The translations under genes were made by a program, and so were the position numbers. Shown in pieces: positions 23,881 through 35,865 of a stretch of 64,000 nt of DNA. Source of the DNA: Plasmodiophora brassicae (Eukaryota; Endomyxa; Phytomyxea; Plasmodiophorida; Plasmodiophoridae); the NCBI GenBank assembly GCA_039704465.1, contig JASFAU010000006.1:868001-932000 (forward strand), read 5' to 3'. How positions within the stretch are numbered: the stretch's first letter is position 1; each line of letters starts with the position of its first letter. The notes below the pieces were generated by a model. It did no database searches and was not told the DNA's origin. It worked only from the letters and a program-made list of their open reading frames with translations.

Positions 23881-25008
23881 TTAGAAGCACTTGCGGTGGA
23901 CGATGGACGGGCCAGCCTCGTCGTACTCCTCCTTGGAGACCCACATCTGCTGGAAGGTCGACAGCGACGACAGGATCGATCCGCCGATCCAGACCGAGTA
24001 CTTGCGCTCGGGCGGGGCCACGACCTTGACGCGCATCGACGACGGCGCCAGGGCGGCCACCTCCTTCTGCAGGCGCGTCGCCAGGCCGTCGTACATGGTG
24101 CTGCCGCCGGACATGACGATGTTCTCGTACAGGTCCTTGCGGATGTCGACGTCGCACTTCATGATCGACTGGTACGCCAGCTGGTGGATGCCCTCGGACT
24201 CGTTGCCGATCATGGACGGCTGGAAGAGGACCTCGGGCGCGCGGAACCGCTCGTTGCCGACCGTGATGACCTGGCCGTCGGGCAGCTCGTAGGCGCGTTC
24301 AACCTCGGACGACTGCTCCGAGTTGGACACCTCGGTGTCGAAGTCCTGGGCGACGTACGCCAGCTTCTCCTTGATGTCGCGGACGATTTCGCGCTCGGCC
24401 GTCGTCGTGAACGAGTACCCGCGCTCGGTCAGGATCTTCATCAGGTAGTCGGTGATGTCCCGGCCGGCGATGTCGAGACGCTGGATGGCGTGCGGCAGGG
24501 CGTACCCTTCGTAGATCGGGACCGTGTGGGAGACACCGTCGCCGGCGTCCAGGACGATACCGGTTGTTCGGCCGGACGCGTACAGCGACAGAACGGCCTG
24601 AATGGCGACGTACATGGCCGGCGTGTTGAACGTCTCGAACATGATCTGCGTCATCTTCTCGCGGTTGGCCTTCGGGTTCAGCGGCGCCTCCGTCAGCATG
24701 ACCGGGTGCTCCTCGGGGGCGACGCGCAGCTCGTTGTAGAACGTGTGGTGCCAGATCTTCTCCATGTCGTCCCAGTTCGTCACGATGCCGTGCTCGATCG
24801 GGTACTTGAGCGTCAGGATGCCGCGCTTGGCCTGCGCCTCGTCACCGACGTACGCGTCCTTCTGGGTGGCGCCCACCATGATGCCGACGTGACGCGGGCG
24901 ACCGACGATCGACGGGAAGACGGCGCGCGGGGCGTCATCGCCCGCGAAACCGGCCTTGACCATACCGGAGCCGTTGTCAACGACGAGGGCCTGGACTTCG
25001 TCCGACAT
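23881..25008 (-). CDS. ACT: Actin
   Basis: A single intronless exon of 376 codons gives 375 aa, the standard actin length. Nucleotide-binding motifs are intact: [20 protein letters not shown], then [20 protein letters not shown], and [11 protein letters not shown] near the C-terminus, ending IVHRKCF. It diverges more than typical for actin: [20 protein letters not shown] for the usual HTGVMVGMGQKDSYV, and [19 protein letters not shown] for the usual MQTAASSS-type segment. Together with the lack of introns, in a region where nearly all genes have them, this suggests either a specialised paralogue or a retro-copy that stayed functional. Third-position GC is very high, which fits strong expression. 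Confidence 0.97.
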   Translation of the reverse strand: MSDEVQALVVDNGSGMVKAGFAGDDAPRAVFPSIVGRPRHVGIMVGATQKDAYVGDEAQAKRGILTLKYPIEHGIVTNWDDMEKIWHHTFYNELRVAPEEHPVMLTEAPLNPKANREKMTQIMFETFNTPAMYVAIQAVLSLYASGRTTGIVLDAGDGVSHTVPIYEGYALPHAIQRLDIAGRDITDYLMKILTERGYSFTTTAEREIVRDIKEKLAYVAQDFDTEVSNSEQSSEVERAYELPDGQVITVGNERFRAPEVLFQPSMIGNESEGIHQLAYQSIMKCDVDIRKDLYENIVMSGGSTMYDGLATRLQKEVAALAPSSMRVKVVAPPERKYSVWIGGSILSSLSTFQQMWVSKEEYDEAGPSIVHRKCF

Positions 25009-25603
25009 GCTGATGGTGTTGGAGAGGGGAGGCTTGGCGATGCGAACGATGCCACTCGGATTGCAGAATGACCAGCCGGGGTCCCCGGCCAGTGCGCACG
25101 CAGGTCAGCCAGCAGGCAGTCAGCACCCCGCCCTGGTTCTATTTCCAGATTTAGCCCAGGTCCACGTCAGTCGCCAGTCAGGGCGCGCTCCCTCGCCTCC
25201 GCGGCCGGTTCTATTTTCCGAGTTGAGGGCAAAGCACTACAGCGTACCGTGGCGACTGGCGACCCCCCAAAATAGTGGAAGTACGACTCGCGGACGTGGG
25301 TGCAGTCGCGGTCTCGCCGCCGTGCTCGAAATCGCATCGCTGGGCGCCAGGATCTGCATTCGGGCTGGTCGCGTGAGCGCCCCAGGTTGCTGCGTTGAGG
25401 CCAGCCAGCTATGATTCATCATAGGTCAATGAAGCAGACGTCTTTGGCCAGGTTTGGCGCCCCAGCATGGGTCGTTACCGGTGTTCGTGTCACGTACAGA
25501 ACTGATAGGATGGCGGAGTAGAGTGGCAGTGCCGTGCTCGGGGTGTGCGAGTGCGAGTGCGACACGCGCCGACCTGCGGAGTTCCTGTCGCCGCCCTTGA
25601 CCA
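25009..25603. promoter_or_regulatory. Divergent intergenic region, actin / capping enzyme
   Basis: The 595 bases between two divergently transcribed starts presumably hold both promoters. GGTTCTATTT followed by TCC(A/G)AG-like sequence occurs twice (about 25135 and 25209), each preceded by a CAGTC/CCAGTCAG-type stretch. A paired CAGGTCAGCCAG/CAGGCAGTCAG block lies near 25100-25130. No TATA box is obvious. Confidence 0.4.
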
Positions 25604-26820
25604 ATGTCGAAGCGCCCGTATGACGACATGGCGAACAGGTTGCCGTTCGACCTGCCGCCGCCGTCCGTGCGCCCGTTCGACGCGTACGTGTGCGGGGCGA
25701 GCGACGCGGACGTGAACCGTGTCCGCGTCACCGTCAACAGGATCATCTTTGGCAGCGATCGCGTGCGCCGGAACGATTTCCCGGGTCCGCTGCCGGCCAC
25801 CGTTGGCCGGTGCCACCTGCAACAATTCGCCCGGGTTCGCCTGGTCGCCTGTTTGTACCGAGCTGCGCCCGGCTGACATCGTGCAGGTCAAGTACTGGGT
25901 GACGGAGAAGAGCGATGGAGAGCGACGGTTCCTACTCATTCTGCCGGATGCGACATTCCTCATCGACCGCAAATGGTCCGTCCTCAAGGTCACGTCGTCG
26001 TTCTACCAGGACACCTGCAGGGTCGTATACACAGGGCGTGCCTCTGCGTGATGCATACCAACCGTGTCGCGCTCAGGCTGATCTGCCTGTGCTCCTCGAT
26101 GGAGAGCTGATGAACCCGGAAGGCACGCATGCACTGTACCTGGCGTACGACTGTATGAACCTGGGGGCCAGACGGTTGACCGATGCGCCGTTCTCCGAGC
26201 GGATCGCTGCGTTCGAGAAGGTGGCGGAACGGTACAGAACGGCGGTGCCCGACGACGACCTGTCCGCCCACGATCACCCGTTCCGTATCGCGTCCAAGTT
26301 CTTCGTCCCCCAGGTGGAAATCGTTCGCATCCTGCACAAGATCCACCCGCACATGGGCAGTTACCGGTTCGTCGACCTGAAGCGACGAAGAGTCAACAAG
26401 AACGACGGGCTGATCTTCGTCGCCGACGTCGACAAGTACAGGCCTGAAAAGCCGACCACGCTGATGAAGTGGAAGTGGCCCGACAAGAACTCTGTTGATT
26501 TCATCGTCAGAGCGCCATTCTTCAACGACAGGGGCGAACTAGAGCTTCGCTGTGGCTCGTAAGTTGCCGCTGGTTTACTCGGAACGCGTCTCAACGATTA
26601 TTACAGGTACCACAACCAGGATATGGTGGTTCGCCGTATCACGGTTGACAATGGAACGAGAACGCAGTTCCTGTCCTGGGTGCAGGGTCGCAACGATCTC
26701 GTCATCGAATGTGTGTACGATCGCCAGGGCGGCGTATGGCGCCTCTGTCATCCGCGGTACGATAAGCACAAGGCGAACTTCGTAACCGTAGTGATCCAGG
26801 TCTGCACGCTGGTCCGGTGA
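25604..26820 (+). CDS. mRNA capping enzyme, guanylyltransferase
   Basis: Transfers GMP from GTP to the 5'-diphosphate end of nascent mRNA in the nucleus. Four exons fit exactly: 25604..25834, 25887..26021, 26077..26558, 26607..26820, 353 aa. Nucleotidyltransferase motifs: I is EKSDGER (Lys85 is the predicted GMP-attachment residue), then FLIDR, III/IIIa LPVLLDGELM and YLAYDCMN, IV NDGLIFV, V LMKWKWPDKNSVDF. An OB-fold tail includes VIECVYDRQGGVWRLCHPRY, then DKHKAN (motif VI region). No RNA triphosphatase domain is fused, so the arrangement is like fungal and many protist enzymes with a separate triphosphatase, not the animal bifunctional protein. The start is the first ATG upstream of the FPG motif. 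Confidence 0.92.
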
Positions 26821-27001
26821 CGTGCTTGCGCCTTAATCGCCCTGTTCTAGACAATGGAATCGCTGATCGACAATGTAACAAAAGATGACCTGAGCCGCGC
26901 GTGTCAGCATTACCGGGAACCAGCGGCTGCTTAATAATGTACGAAAGCGTGGTTTAGCCCCTGTCATTGTGCACCGGTAGCCGGCACGCGGTATAGTGTT
27001 A
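26821..27001. other. Short convergent gap
   Basis: The 3' ends of the capping enzyme and the deubiquitinase face each other here. No gene and no clear terminator motif were seen. Confidence 0.5.
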
Positions 27002-29433
27002 TCAACTGCTGATTTCATAGAATAACAAGTAAGGATTGCCGTCGTATCGCTCTTCAACCAGGTCCTGTTCTATCACGGTCTCTGACGACAGGTCGTTGTA
27101 AGCGACGAACGTCGACAACGAGTCTATGAAACAGACGGACGTGTAATGGCCTAGTTACGTGGGTTCAGGAATGTCGACATCCTGAACGCGGTTTTCACCA
27201 ACCTTGATCAATATCAGGACCATGGTGCAAGACGATGCCTCTTAGGTGGTACCGCCTCGGAATCGACCGGTCGGATAACAGCACCGACAGATCGAGATTC
27301 CTGAGAGGGAATTCGACCTTGTTCATGATCTACCCGCATGTCAGTCGCCGCCCTGTGTGATATCCCGATTGGTATCACCCACTTTGCGCTTGCCTTGCGA
27401 GTCCCACTTGGTCCTGTTGATGTGAAAGACCACACACTGCCCCAGCCTCTCGAAGGAGTCCTGCTTGGTGGCATTCACCAGTTGGCCCTTGCACGACGCA
27501 CTCACACACCTGTTCGATGACATTTGAGTTGGCACGGCTGACAGTCGAGTACGACGTGCAGGTTCCATGCCTGTACTGTGACCCGTTCGTGAGTTCGACC
27601 GGCGCGATAAGGGCGTCGAGGCAATCCATCAGCGTGCAGGCCTGATTCTGTGTAGCGTATAACGACGACCGTCGACGAGGATATCGTCGATCCCCACTCG
27701 ATTCTGCATTCGTTTGTTGAAGCCTGTGCCAAAGTCGTATCACGCGCCCGACGCCGTTCTGCTACAGAGGTGTACCTCTCCACGGTTGCGGAAAGGTCAA
27801 GCGTGATGCAGGTGGCGTCAGGGAACGTGTACTTTGAGACGTTGTTGCAGACGTGGCACCGGGTTGCTGATTGCTGGACCGACGTGAACACGCGCGACAG
27901 TATCGTGCGGACCTCGACAGGGTAGGCGATGTCCCGTTGTACAACATCGAGGAGTTCGGTCAGGAACTCGTGCGCATCGTGCTGGACGTAACCTTGGAAG
28001 CTTGGCACGGCCATCATGAACGACTTGACGAAGAATGCAGGCGAAACGCCCGCCCACTATGCAGGTCAACGGTGAACGACCGTGGCACTGGCGAAGCGTT
28101 TGCGTTAAATTCCAACCTTGCCGGACCACAGAACACGAAACAGCCTGTGCAATTGAGCCAGAACGGTCGATGAACCTTCTGTGGAGACCCTCAGTACCAA
28201 GGAGCCACAGTTGACGACAGCGCTGACCGATCTTCGACGGATCTCTCCTGGAGTTGGCCTCCTCGTAGAGCTCCTCGGAGATACGTCGCCCAAGTCTGGG
28301 GCGCTTCGCAAGGCCCTGGCCGGGCGGCGGTGGATCCGGCTGCAAGGACAGCAATTGGCGAATGGCACCGAGCGCCGAAAGGCACATGAGCGTCGCGTTC
28401 TGGTAGCAGGTGTTGCCGATGTTCCTGAGTCCAGTGCGGCCGACAAATCGCCGGGCAGGTGACGGTTTGCCTTCACCGGGCGATTGCTTCGTCCGCTGCG
28501 ACAGTTCCCCGGCTTGCTCTGCCTAAGCGAATCCGCTCAGGTCAAATACGAAGCCAGCGTAAGCAGGGAGCGCCGCCCGACCACAAACGTCTTCCAGGCG
28601 GCGATGCATTTCTTCAGCAAACTCAACGTGTAGAAGCGTTTCGCGGTAAACTCGCCGCTGAACCCTTGCCACACATGTTTCAGATCCGGCGGATGGTTGC
28701 AGGGCAGCCAGTGCAGGTACCTGTGCGCTCATGGCCGACGCGATCGTCCTTCCGCTCGACGAATTTAAATTGTTTCAGCGGGCCGCGAATAACGGATCCC
28801 TGGTGCGATGACGTCCGTCAATGAACCTGCACCGTGTCGCTCGTCCTCCTTCTGTACCGAACGAGTCTGACTACACTCGAAACGCTGGTTCTGCAGTCGA
28901 TTCAGCTGTTCCCGTAAAAGGCCGATCTCGCCTGCAGGCACCACCATTACTGCTGTGTTGCACAGGGCGGCGCGTCGACCCATACCAAACTGTGTGTCGT
29001 TCAGGATCCAGTCCTCGCATTGGTAGCAGAACAGCATCTGAGAAACCTGATTAGCAGGAGGAAACGTACACTACAGGGTAGCCACCTTCTGGTTGATGTG
29101 CAGGACAACGGGATGGCAGCTGGCGTCGAAGTGCTTCTTCGCGTGCTTCTGCCTGTCAGGTCACGTCAGCCGCTCCAGGGTACCGTTGCATTAATGTGAT
29201 CGCGTTGACCTGCAGGTCCTGCCACATCCGATGTGTGCACATTGCAGGCAGACCCATACGGATTCAGTGTTCGAACTGCACTGATCGCAGGTCCAGGTCG
29301 ACGGGTCGCTCAACTGACGACGACGATTCAGCGCGACAAAGGTGGCGGGTGGCCCCCGATCCGATGCCGCGTGGCCGACCTTGCGCGACACGACCTGATA
29401 GTCGATGCTGGAGACGTGCGGGCAGGTCGACAT
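27002..29433 (-). CDS. ZnF-UBP ubiquitin-specific protease (USP)
   Basis: A cysteine protease that removes ubiquitin; the ZnF-UBP domain reads free ubiquitin tails or a complex partner. On the minus strand: ATG 29433 gives STCPHVSSIDYQ, then the zinc ligands TWTCDQCSSNTESVWVCLQC, AHIGCGR and HAKKHFDASCHPVVLHINQK, then CYQCEDWILNDT. After a helical insert the catalytic core starts: Cys box GLRNIGNTCYQNATLMCLSA (about 28425), QHDAHEFLTELLDVV, the zinc-ribbon TRCHVCNNVSKY, VEFPLRNLDLSVLL, and the C-terminal YLLFYEISS before the stop at 27004..27002. Numerous 50-62-nt introns occur; the one removing GTGGTCGG...GCTTAG (62 nt) directly before the Cys box is well supported. The His box lies in the poorly resolved part near 27130. 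Architecture resembles Ubp8/USP22 or USP3; which is unclear. Confidence 0.85.
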
Positions 29434-29581
29434 CGAAACCCACCCGTGCCGGGTGACTGGCCCCTGCACCCGGCTGCTGACTTCGACTGTATGCCACGTA
29501 GGCGACGAGCGGCCCCGTCGGACTCTTTCCGCTAATAGGAGTACAATATAAACGGACGGGTCGGCCATCTCGCTGAGGAGC

Positions 29582-30736
29582 TCATGATTTATCAGGGGAC
29601 CGCCGGAAGAAGTCGTCGATCTTCGGTTGCTTCCCTGAACCGGACGACGAGGCCGATGGCTGTCTGGGCGCGGGGCGTTTCTTGCCGGCAACGTACCCTT
29701 CGGGTTCCTTGATCTTGGTAAACGTGCCGCCGCATTGCTGCTGGTGCAGGGGCATCCACGGGTCCCGCATGGATGGCGCCCGGTTCATGCTACGCTTGAC
29801 GATGCCGAAATACGGGGCACGATGCTGGCATGGACCCTGTGCCATCACCTTCCCGTTATCAACCGGACGATCCTGGGACCGCACGATACTGACGTCGCAT
29901 TTCCACCAGTGCGTCCGGTACAGGTCCACTTCGTCCCTGAAGTTGTGGTACACAGTGATCTCAGTGCCGGCGACCTGGTTGATATGCTTCATCAGAGCAC
30001 AGAAGTTTGGCCCATGCGCGTCATGATCTCGATCGCGGTCCCTGATGAACAGGAACGCATGGATCATCTCGTGCAGCAGCGTGTTGACCAGGTCGCTACG
30101 TGGGCGAAACTTCAACAGCTTCTCTGAAAGTCGGATCGAGCAGAACCCGCCCAACAGCCCTCGTCTTCCTTCGTAGCAGCAGAGCCCAGCACAGCTGCAC
30201 AGCACACATTTGGGAATGAACTCGCTACAATCAACAACCGGCCTCGTACAGAGTCATACGCGCGCTCCATTTCAGTTCGACGCCCGACAACGCCCCATCG
30301 AAGAATTGCAGGTTGAACGCGTGGAACAGATCGTAGATGTCCGGTGTCGGGTCATGAAGCTCCGGGTCAATGTCGCCATCAGCGGTACCAACAGCGCCCG
30401 CCAATGGAGCCGTCTCTTCGACCAGCACCGCTTCGTCTACGGTATCCTGTGCGACGGTTCAGATCATCACACACGCGTCATAGTGCATTGTGAGACCTAA
30501 CCTCCCATTGCAACTGAATCGCAAGCGTTTCGTCCATATCTGTGCGCTCACGTCGCGCAACAGCATCATCTTCCTAGCGGGTCGTAACGTGTCAGCCGAC
30601 ATTGGGCCGGTCCGCGAGTCGCAGAGCGTACCGCCTTCTGCAAACGCCTCGCCAACGTCTCATCAGCGTCGACCTGCCCCTGACCGTCGTCACTGTCCGC
30701 TGTCAGGTCAATGATCGACGACGGCCTGTCGCTCAT
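29582..30736 (-). CDS. SPRTN: SPRTN (Spartan) DNA-protein crosslink metalloprotease
   Basis: A DNA-dependent metalloprotease that cleaves proteins crosslinked to DNA during replication. The N-terminus (SSIIDLTADSDDGQGQ, then ETLARRLQKA) is followed by DPTPDIYDLFHAFNLQFFDG, then VELKWSARMTL. Next comes CSIRLSEKLLKFRPRSDLVN and the zinc-protease motif LLHEMIHAFLF, with a third His in HDAHGPNFC. The zinc-binding domain follows: HWWKCD|GPCQHRAPYFG (an intron of 57 nt between), NRAPSMRDPW, then QQQCGGTF. The C-terminus ends QPKIDDFFRR, a good PCNA-interacting (PIP) box, and the last residues are SPDKS. A C-terminal UBZ finger, present in vertebrates, is not seen. A 5' intron separates the first exon from about 30428. 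The start at 30736 is the first ATG. Confidence 0.92.
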
Positions 30737-30934
30737 CCGGCGTCTCTCGTCATGCAATCAGTGCGCACGGCACCTCTCGATCTGGCGACCACCGACAGGC
30801 ACATCAGTTGGCGTCTTCGTCACATGAGCACCAGTCGTCGGCCGATCAGCAGGTAGAACAGCAGAAACGCTGTTGCTATCTCCCGTGGCCTATCGTCGCT
30901 GTTTGCTGTCACGTCCGGGCCCGCTGGGCTGTGA

Positions 30935-31666
30935 TTATGGTTCACGGTCGTTAAAACGTGTATTGCTATCTAGGCCGATCGGCGAAGAAACCGTCTTAAG
31001 CGCCCAGCTAGCTTCGACTATGGCAAACGTCAGTCGAGACAGCATGCTGCACATAGCGTGCTGGCCCCGTACGAATCGGCCCTGGCGTTTCTTGTCGTGG
31101 TGCAACGATCCGACTGGGATGTCGCGATCGGGCCGGACGGCGTTGTACAGAAAGTCATCATCGCTGTCAATGCAGACCTCACCGCCGTCGAACGGGTTCC
31201 ATGCGTCGGCCGACGCCTGACTTTGCGATTGAGCATCGACCCCTTCGACACGTTGCCGGAAGTACCTTGATCATCGGGTCGTCGTCACTGCCCGACGATC
31301 TCTGCCATGCATCGTTGAGTGTCAGGTCGCAGATCGGCGCCGAAATGTCCTCCTCGAAGTCGTCAAAAGCGCGAAGCCGCCGTCGACCTATGCGATGGAT
31401 GGGTCCCCCGGCCAGGGCGTGACGCGCACCTGCGAGTGCTTGCTACCTGTACTGGTTGACCTTGCTCTCTGTTCCGACGACCTCGTTCGTATCTGCTCGA
31501 GTTCAGCTTTGACGCGCTCGAGCTCCAGGTACAGCTGCGTCTCGCTCTTGGTCGGGTAGACGGACGGCGGGTTCTGCGAGGCCGCACGATCGCCACCGCC
31601 CGTGTACCGCGAGACGGGTGTCGGCGACATCGACACGGCTCGCATGGGGCCCGGGTACGCCCGCAT
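30935..31666 (-). CDS. Hypothetical acidic protein with short coiled coil
   Basis: I join three minus-strand pieces in phase: an exon from ATG 31666, a 59-nt intron just after the STSTG codons (near 31450), a middle exon, and a 49-nt intron after DPMIK. The last exon ends at TAA 30937..30935. Features: Pro/Ser-rich N-terminus, a coiled-coil helix (SETQLYLELERVKAELEQIR), then acidic stretches (FDDFEEDISAPICDLTLNDA; CIDSDDDFLYNAVRPDRD) and a hydrophobic C-terminal patch (CSMLSRLTFAIVEASW). No family recognised. The alternating acidic/aromatic motifs look like binding peptides. Further 5' exons are possible. Confidence 0.5.
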
Positions 31667-31929
31667 GACGTGTATGCGACCCGAGTTGAGGACGTCTTCC
31701 GCACGCGGCACGACACAGGCCCGGCCACCTGTACGCAACTAAAAGCACAAAGCCCCCACGTCCCCGCACTGTTCGCAGTCACCAGCGATCATCTTTCATC
31801 CCACAATGCCTTCGACAGCACTGATGCCTGTGGAACCCCATACACATATAGTTCGATTGTTCACACGTATGCGTTGGCTTCATTCTGGCGAGCACATACG
31901 CCCGCTGTCACTCGGGATGATTGCCGGCC

Positions 31930-32184
31930 CTACTTGCGCTGCTCGAGTTCTTTCTTCGCGTCCGGCACCAGGCGAAGCTCGCGGTACCAGACCTTCTGGT
32001 CGAACGGCGACAGGTTCATGGGCTTTTTCTGTGCGCGCACACCATCGTCAGGGGACGGCACGACCGATCAACGTCGGGCGCGTACCCCGCCGTAATGCCA
32101 GTCGATGATCGCACGGCTCCCGTACGACAGAGCGGTGAACGCCCCGGCGATGATCGCCATCGGAGCCATCGCCTGGATCGACAT
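31930..32184 (-). CDS. 65-aa single-TM protein, possible complex I MWFE (NDUFA1) subunit
   Basis: Two exons, 32184..32086 and 32028..31930 (intron 57 nt, phase 0). The protein is MSIQAMAPMAIIAGAFTALS, then YGSRAIIDWHYGG|KKPMNLSPFDQKVWYRELRL and a charged end ELEQRK. One hydrophobic helix at the N-terminus, a Gly-rich turn and an Asp/Glu-Arg tail match the layout of the MWFE subunit of mitochondrial NADH dehydrogenase (plant form: PLGIIGGM, then HGRPKHIGHDEWD and ERRD). The match is by pattern, not strong identity, so it could be another small inner-membrane subunit. Both exons are too short to stand out as open frames. Confidence 0.45.
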
Positions 32185-32529
32185 GCCGACCTCCCCCGTC
32201 CCACGACGAACCTCCTTCCTGATCCTCGGAATATTCGACCGGGGGCTGCCAAAAAACTATCCGGAACGAATAACGGTCCCCCCAGGATCCGTCACAGGAA
32301 CGAATGCACGACAACCTGCATGCCAAGAATCCCAATAGTACGCTTTTTTGACCGTTACTTATTCCAGGTACATGTTCGTACGTCAAGTTCGTCGGCAGCG
32401 GCTGCGGCCGCTTCGTCTCGCGAATGCGTCCGTCGAAATCGGGGCAAAATTGCGTCTGGCGTTTCCCAGTTCGGCGGCGGCATTGGTGTGGGCCACGGGC
32501 AGCTGCGTCGTTTCGCGGTATAGAGCGGC
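32185..32529. promoter_or_regulatory. Divergent intergenic region, MWFE-like / RFC3
   Basis: 345 bases between two divergent starts, expected to hold both promoters. The sequence GGAACGAAT occurs twice (near 32264 and 32297). The remainder shows no gene. Confidence 0.35.
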
Positions 32530-33874
32530 ATGGCGACGGCCGGGTTGTGGGCAGACACGCACCGCCCGCTGAAACTGGACCATGTCGACTTCCACAGGTC
32601 GCTGTCGACGCGGCTGTCAACCATGGTGGGGAGGGTGAATGGTGCGTCGATTGTTTTGTTCGCTGATGGTTTGGCCTGCGCCAGGCGAAATCAGACAATT
32701 TCCCGCATATGCTCGTGTACGGCCCATCGGGTGCCGGCAAGAAGACACGTGTTGCTGCGCTGCTTGCAGAAGTGTATGGAAGCGGCGCCGAGAAGGTCAA
32801 CAGCGTTTGTCTATGCAATTGTCGTGTGTCCTGAAGTTGTGCCCTGTAGATTCGCGTCGAGACGCAGACAGTAAAGGTCCAGGCATCGAAGGAAATTGAT
32901 ATTACGGTGATGTGCTCGCCGTTCCATCTGGAGATCACGCCAAGTCAAGCGGGCATCTATGATCGTGTTGTCATATCAAGCGTGCTCAAGAACATTGCGT
33001 CAACGCATACGCTCGATGCGAAGAAGCTGAAAGAATTCAGGGGTCGGCATGCCGTTTGTCGTTCGTCTGAGTCCCAGTGCCAATCTCTTGTTCGCAGTTG
33101 TCGTTCTTCTGGAGGTGGACCGCCTTACGAAGGACGCCCAGCAAGCTCTGCGACGGACAATGGAGAAATACGTCGCGACCTGCCGTCTGGTGCTGGTTGC
33201 CGAGAATGTTTCAAAGGTAAGGTCGGCGTGGTTCGTCTATGGTAATGACGCTGATTGCCCCGGTGTAGGTCATCGAGCCGCTCCGCTCTCGGTGCCTGAA
33301 CGTCCGGGTGCCGGCACCTACCTGTGAAGAGATTGCCAAGTGCCTGCAGAAGGTGGCCATGGATGAAATGCTTGAACTGCCCGATGGGCTGGCGGAGCAG
33401 ATCAGCAGGAGCTGCGACCGCAACCTGCGACGTGCCATCCTGATGCTGGAAGCGATGCGCGCCACGTCATACCCATTCAGCACAGGGTCGGTACAAATTC
33501 CGCTCCCAGATTGGCAGATCTTCACAGTCGAGATTGCGAGGTCGGTAGTGCACCAGCAAGGGCCGCGTCAACTCGCTGTTGTGCGAAGCAAGCTTTATGA
33601 GCTCCTGACCAACTGTATTCCTCCGACGTTGATATTCAAGACTTTAGTGCAAGGGCTCCTTCCCATGCTCGACGACTCTGTCAAATACGAGGTACCCGTG
33701 TACACTAGATGCCCCTATTTGTGTGCTTACATCCAACGGGTTCAGGTGCTCGATCTGGCGGCGATGTACGAACGACGTGTCCAGAAGGGCTCGAAGCCGA
33801 TTATGCATCTGGAAGCCTTCCTGTCGAATTTCATGGTTGTCTTCAAGCGGTGGTGTCTCGAGGTTACATCGTAA
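32530..33874 (+). CDS. RFC3: Replication factor C small subunit, RFC3 type
   Basis: Part of the five-subunit AAA+ clamp loader that places PCNA on DNA. The first exon is 32530..32625 and the second starts at 32685. Further introns lie at about 32790-32843, 33032-33098, 33216-33268 and 33691-33747, with the stop at 33872-33874. Motifs: N-terminal [16 protein letters not shown], Walker [11 protein letters not shown], degenerate Walker [30 protein letters not shown] (sensor 1 region), and the RFC SRC motif in [18 protein letters not shown]. The collar includes [20 protein letters not shown] and [20 protein letters not shown] in place of GKTT and the degenerate Walker B are normal for this subunit, which does not need to hydrolyse ATP. 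Length (about 350 aa) fits. Confidence 0.93.
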
Positions 33875-34286
33875 ACGACGGTTCCGATGTGGACCCCCTT
33901 TCTGTCAGTGTACAACATTCATTATGCTGTGTTGTGCATCGTGCCTGGATATGTACGATCATCGCCCCGATAGCGTTTTCATGATAGAAGCACATGTGCG
34001 TTTGTGTTTGCGCACCGTATCTGGTCCATGCCGACGGTCCAGGTTGTTGTAGCGGGCCCCCGCGAATAAACGTGGGCATGCTGGCTGGCCGTTCCTGCTA
34101 CCCGTCGGGTAGTGGGCCTTCGACGACAGTCACAGTTCAGTTTGGTGAGAAGCGCACGCTGCCTTCGGAGCAACTGAGTGTCGCGGTCCAGCAGAGACGA
34201 GCGGTCGTTCTGTTCCAGGGTGCACGCCAGTCCAGTTGCAGCACGTCTCGCGCCACACGGCTCTGTGATTACGAAGCTCTCTGCGC
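33875..34286. other. Intergenic, no gene seen
   Basis: 412 bases between two plus-strand genes. A short TG-rich run (GTGCGTTTGTGTTTGCG) lies near 33995. It presumably contains the zinc-finger gene promoter. Confidence 0.45.
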
Positions 34287-35299
<1,013 letters not shown>

Positions 35300-35538
35300 C
35301 TGGCCACACCGATCCAGTTGCCAATGCCTACGGATGCTTGTGATCGGCACCCATCACTACGTCTGCGTATCTACACCTAGCCGCAAAGAATACATTACAT
35401 ATTGCACCTACATACGTCCCAGGAAAGGGATTGCGGGCGAGGTTCGCGTTCATTGAAACTGATCGTTTAGTCGCACCTCTAGTCCGGACAGAAGTTCGCG
35501 CATTCAACGATTTCCTGCTCGACGGGAATCCACCGGAG
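35300..35538. other. Short intergenic gap
   Basis: No gene seen. The frame upstream of 35539 is open but lacks a better start than the ATG that begins the hydrophobic leader. Confidence 0.5.
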
Positions 35539-35865
35539 ATGAACGCGACGATGATTACGATGGTGTTGACCGTGTTCCTTGCCGGATGTGCGGTCGGTGG
35601 GCCCACCCTGGGGTTACTGACCTACGGGGCGTGCCAAACCGCCTGTAATGCTGCGGCGGTTACCTGTTATGCTGCATCGGGCGTGGTATTCGGGATGGTG
35701 ACCGCTGCAAGTGCAGCGACCGGCCCGGTTGGATGGTGGGCGTGGTTAACGGGTGCTCCTGCGTCGGGGCTTGCGGCGGCCGCGCATTGCAGTGCGGCCC
35801 AGGGCGCCTGCATGGCCGCCTGCGCCGCCGCCGCCGCCGTCTCTGCAGTTGCTCCAACTGCTTAG
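35539..35865 (+). CDS. Small secreted Ala/Cys-rich protein (GACQTAC ... AQGACMAAC family)
   Basis: A single exon encodes 108 aa with a signal peptide (MNATMITMVLTVFLAGCAVG). The mature part is Ala/Gly-rich and has paired Cys motifs: YGACQTACNAAAVTCYAASG and CSAAQGACMAACAAAAA, separated by a hydrophobic Gly/Trp segment (GPVGWWAWLTG). I recall similar small proteins, with GxCQxxCN...AQGACMAAC, as a widespread uncharacterised family in fungi, oomycetes and algae. The function is unknown. Antisense frames here are Arg-rich shadows of the Ala codons. Confidence 0.75.
   Translation: MNATMITMVLTVFLAGCAVGGPTLGLLTYGACQTACNAAAVTCYAASGVVFGMVTAASAATGPVGWWAWLTGAPASGLAAAAHCSAAQGACMAACAAAAAVSAVAPTA

Noticed and set aside
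23896..25071. Very long open frame (about 390 codons) opposite actin
   Set aside because: It is rich in Arg/Leu/Val/Asp/Gly, the mirror of GC-biased codons of the actin gene; it has no family similarity.
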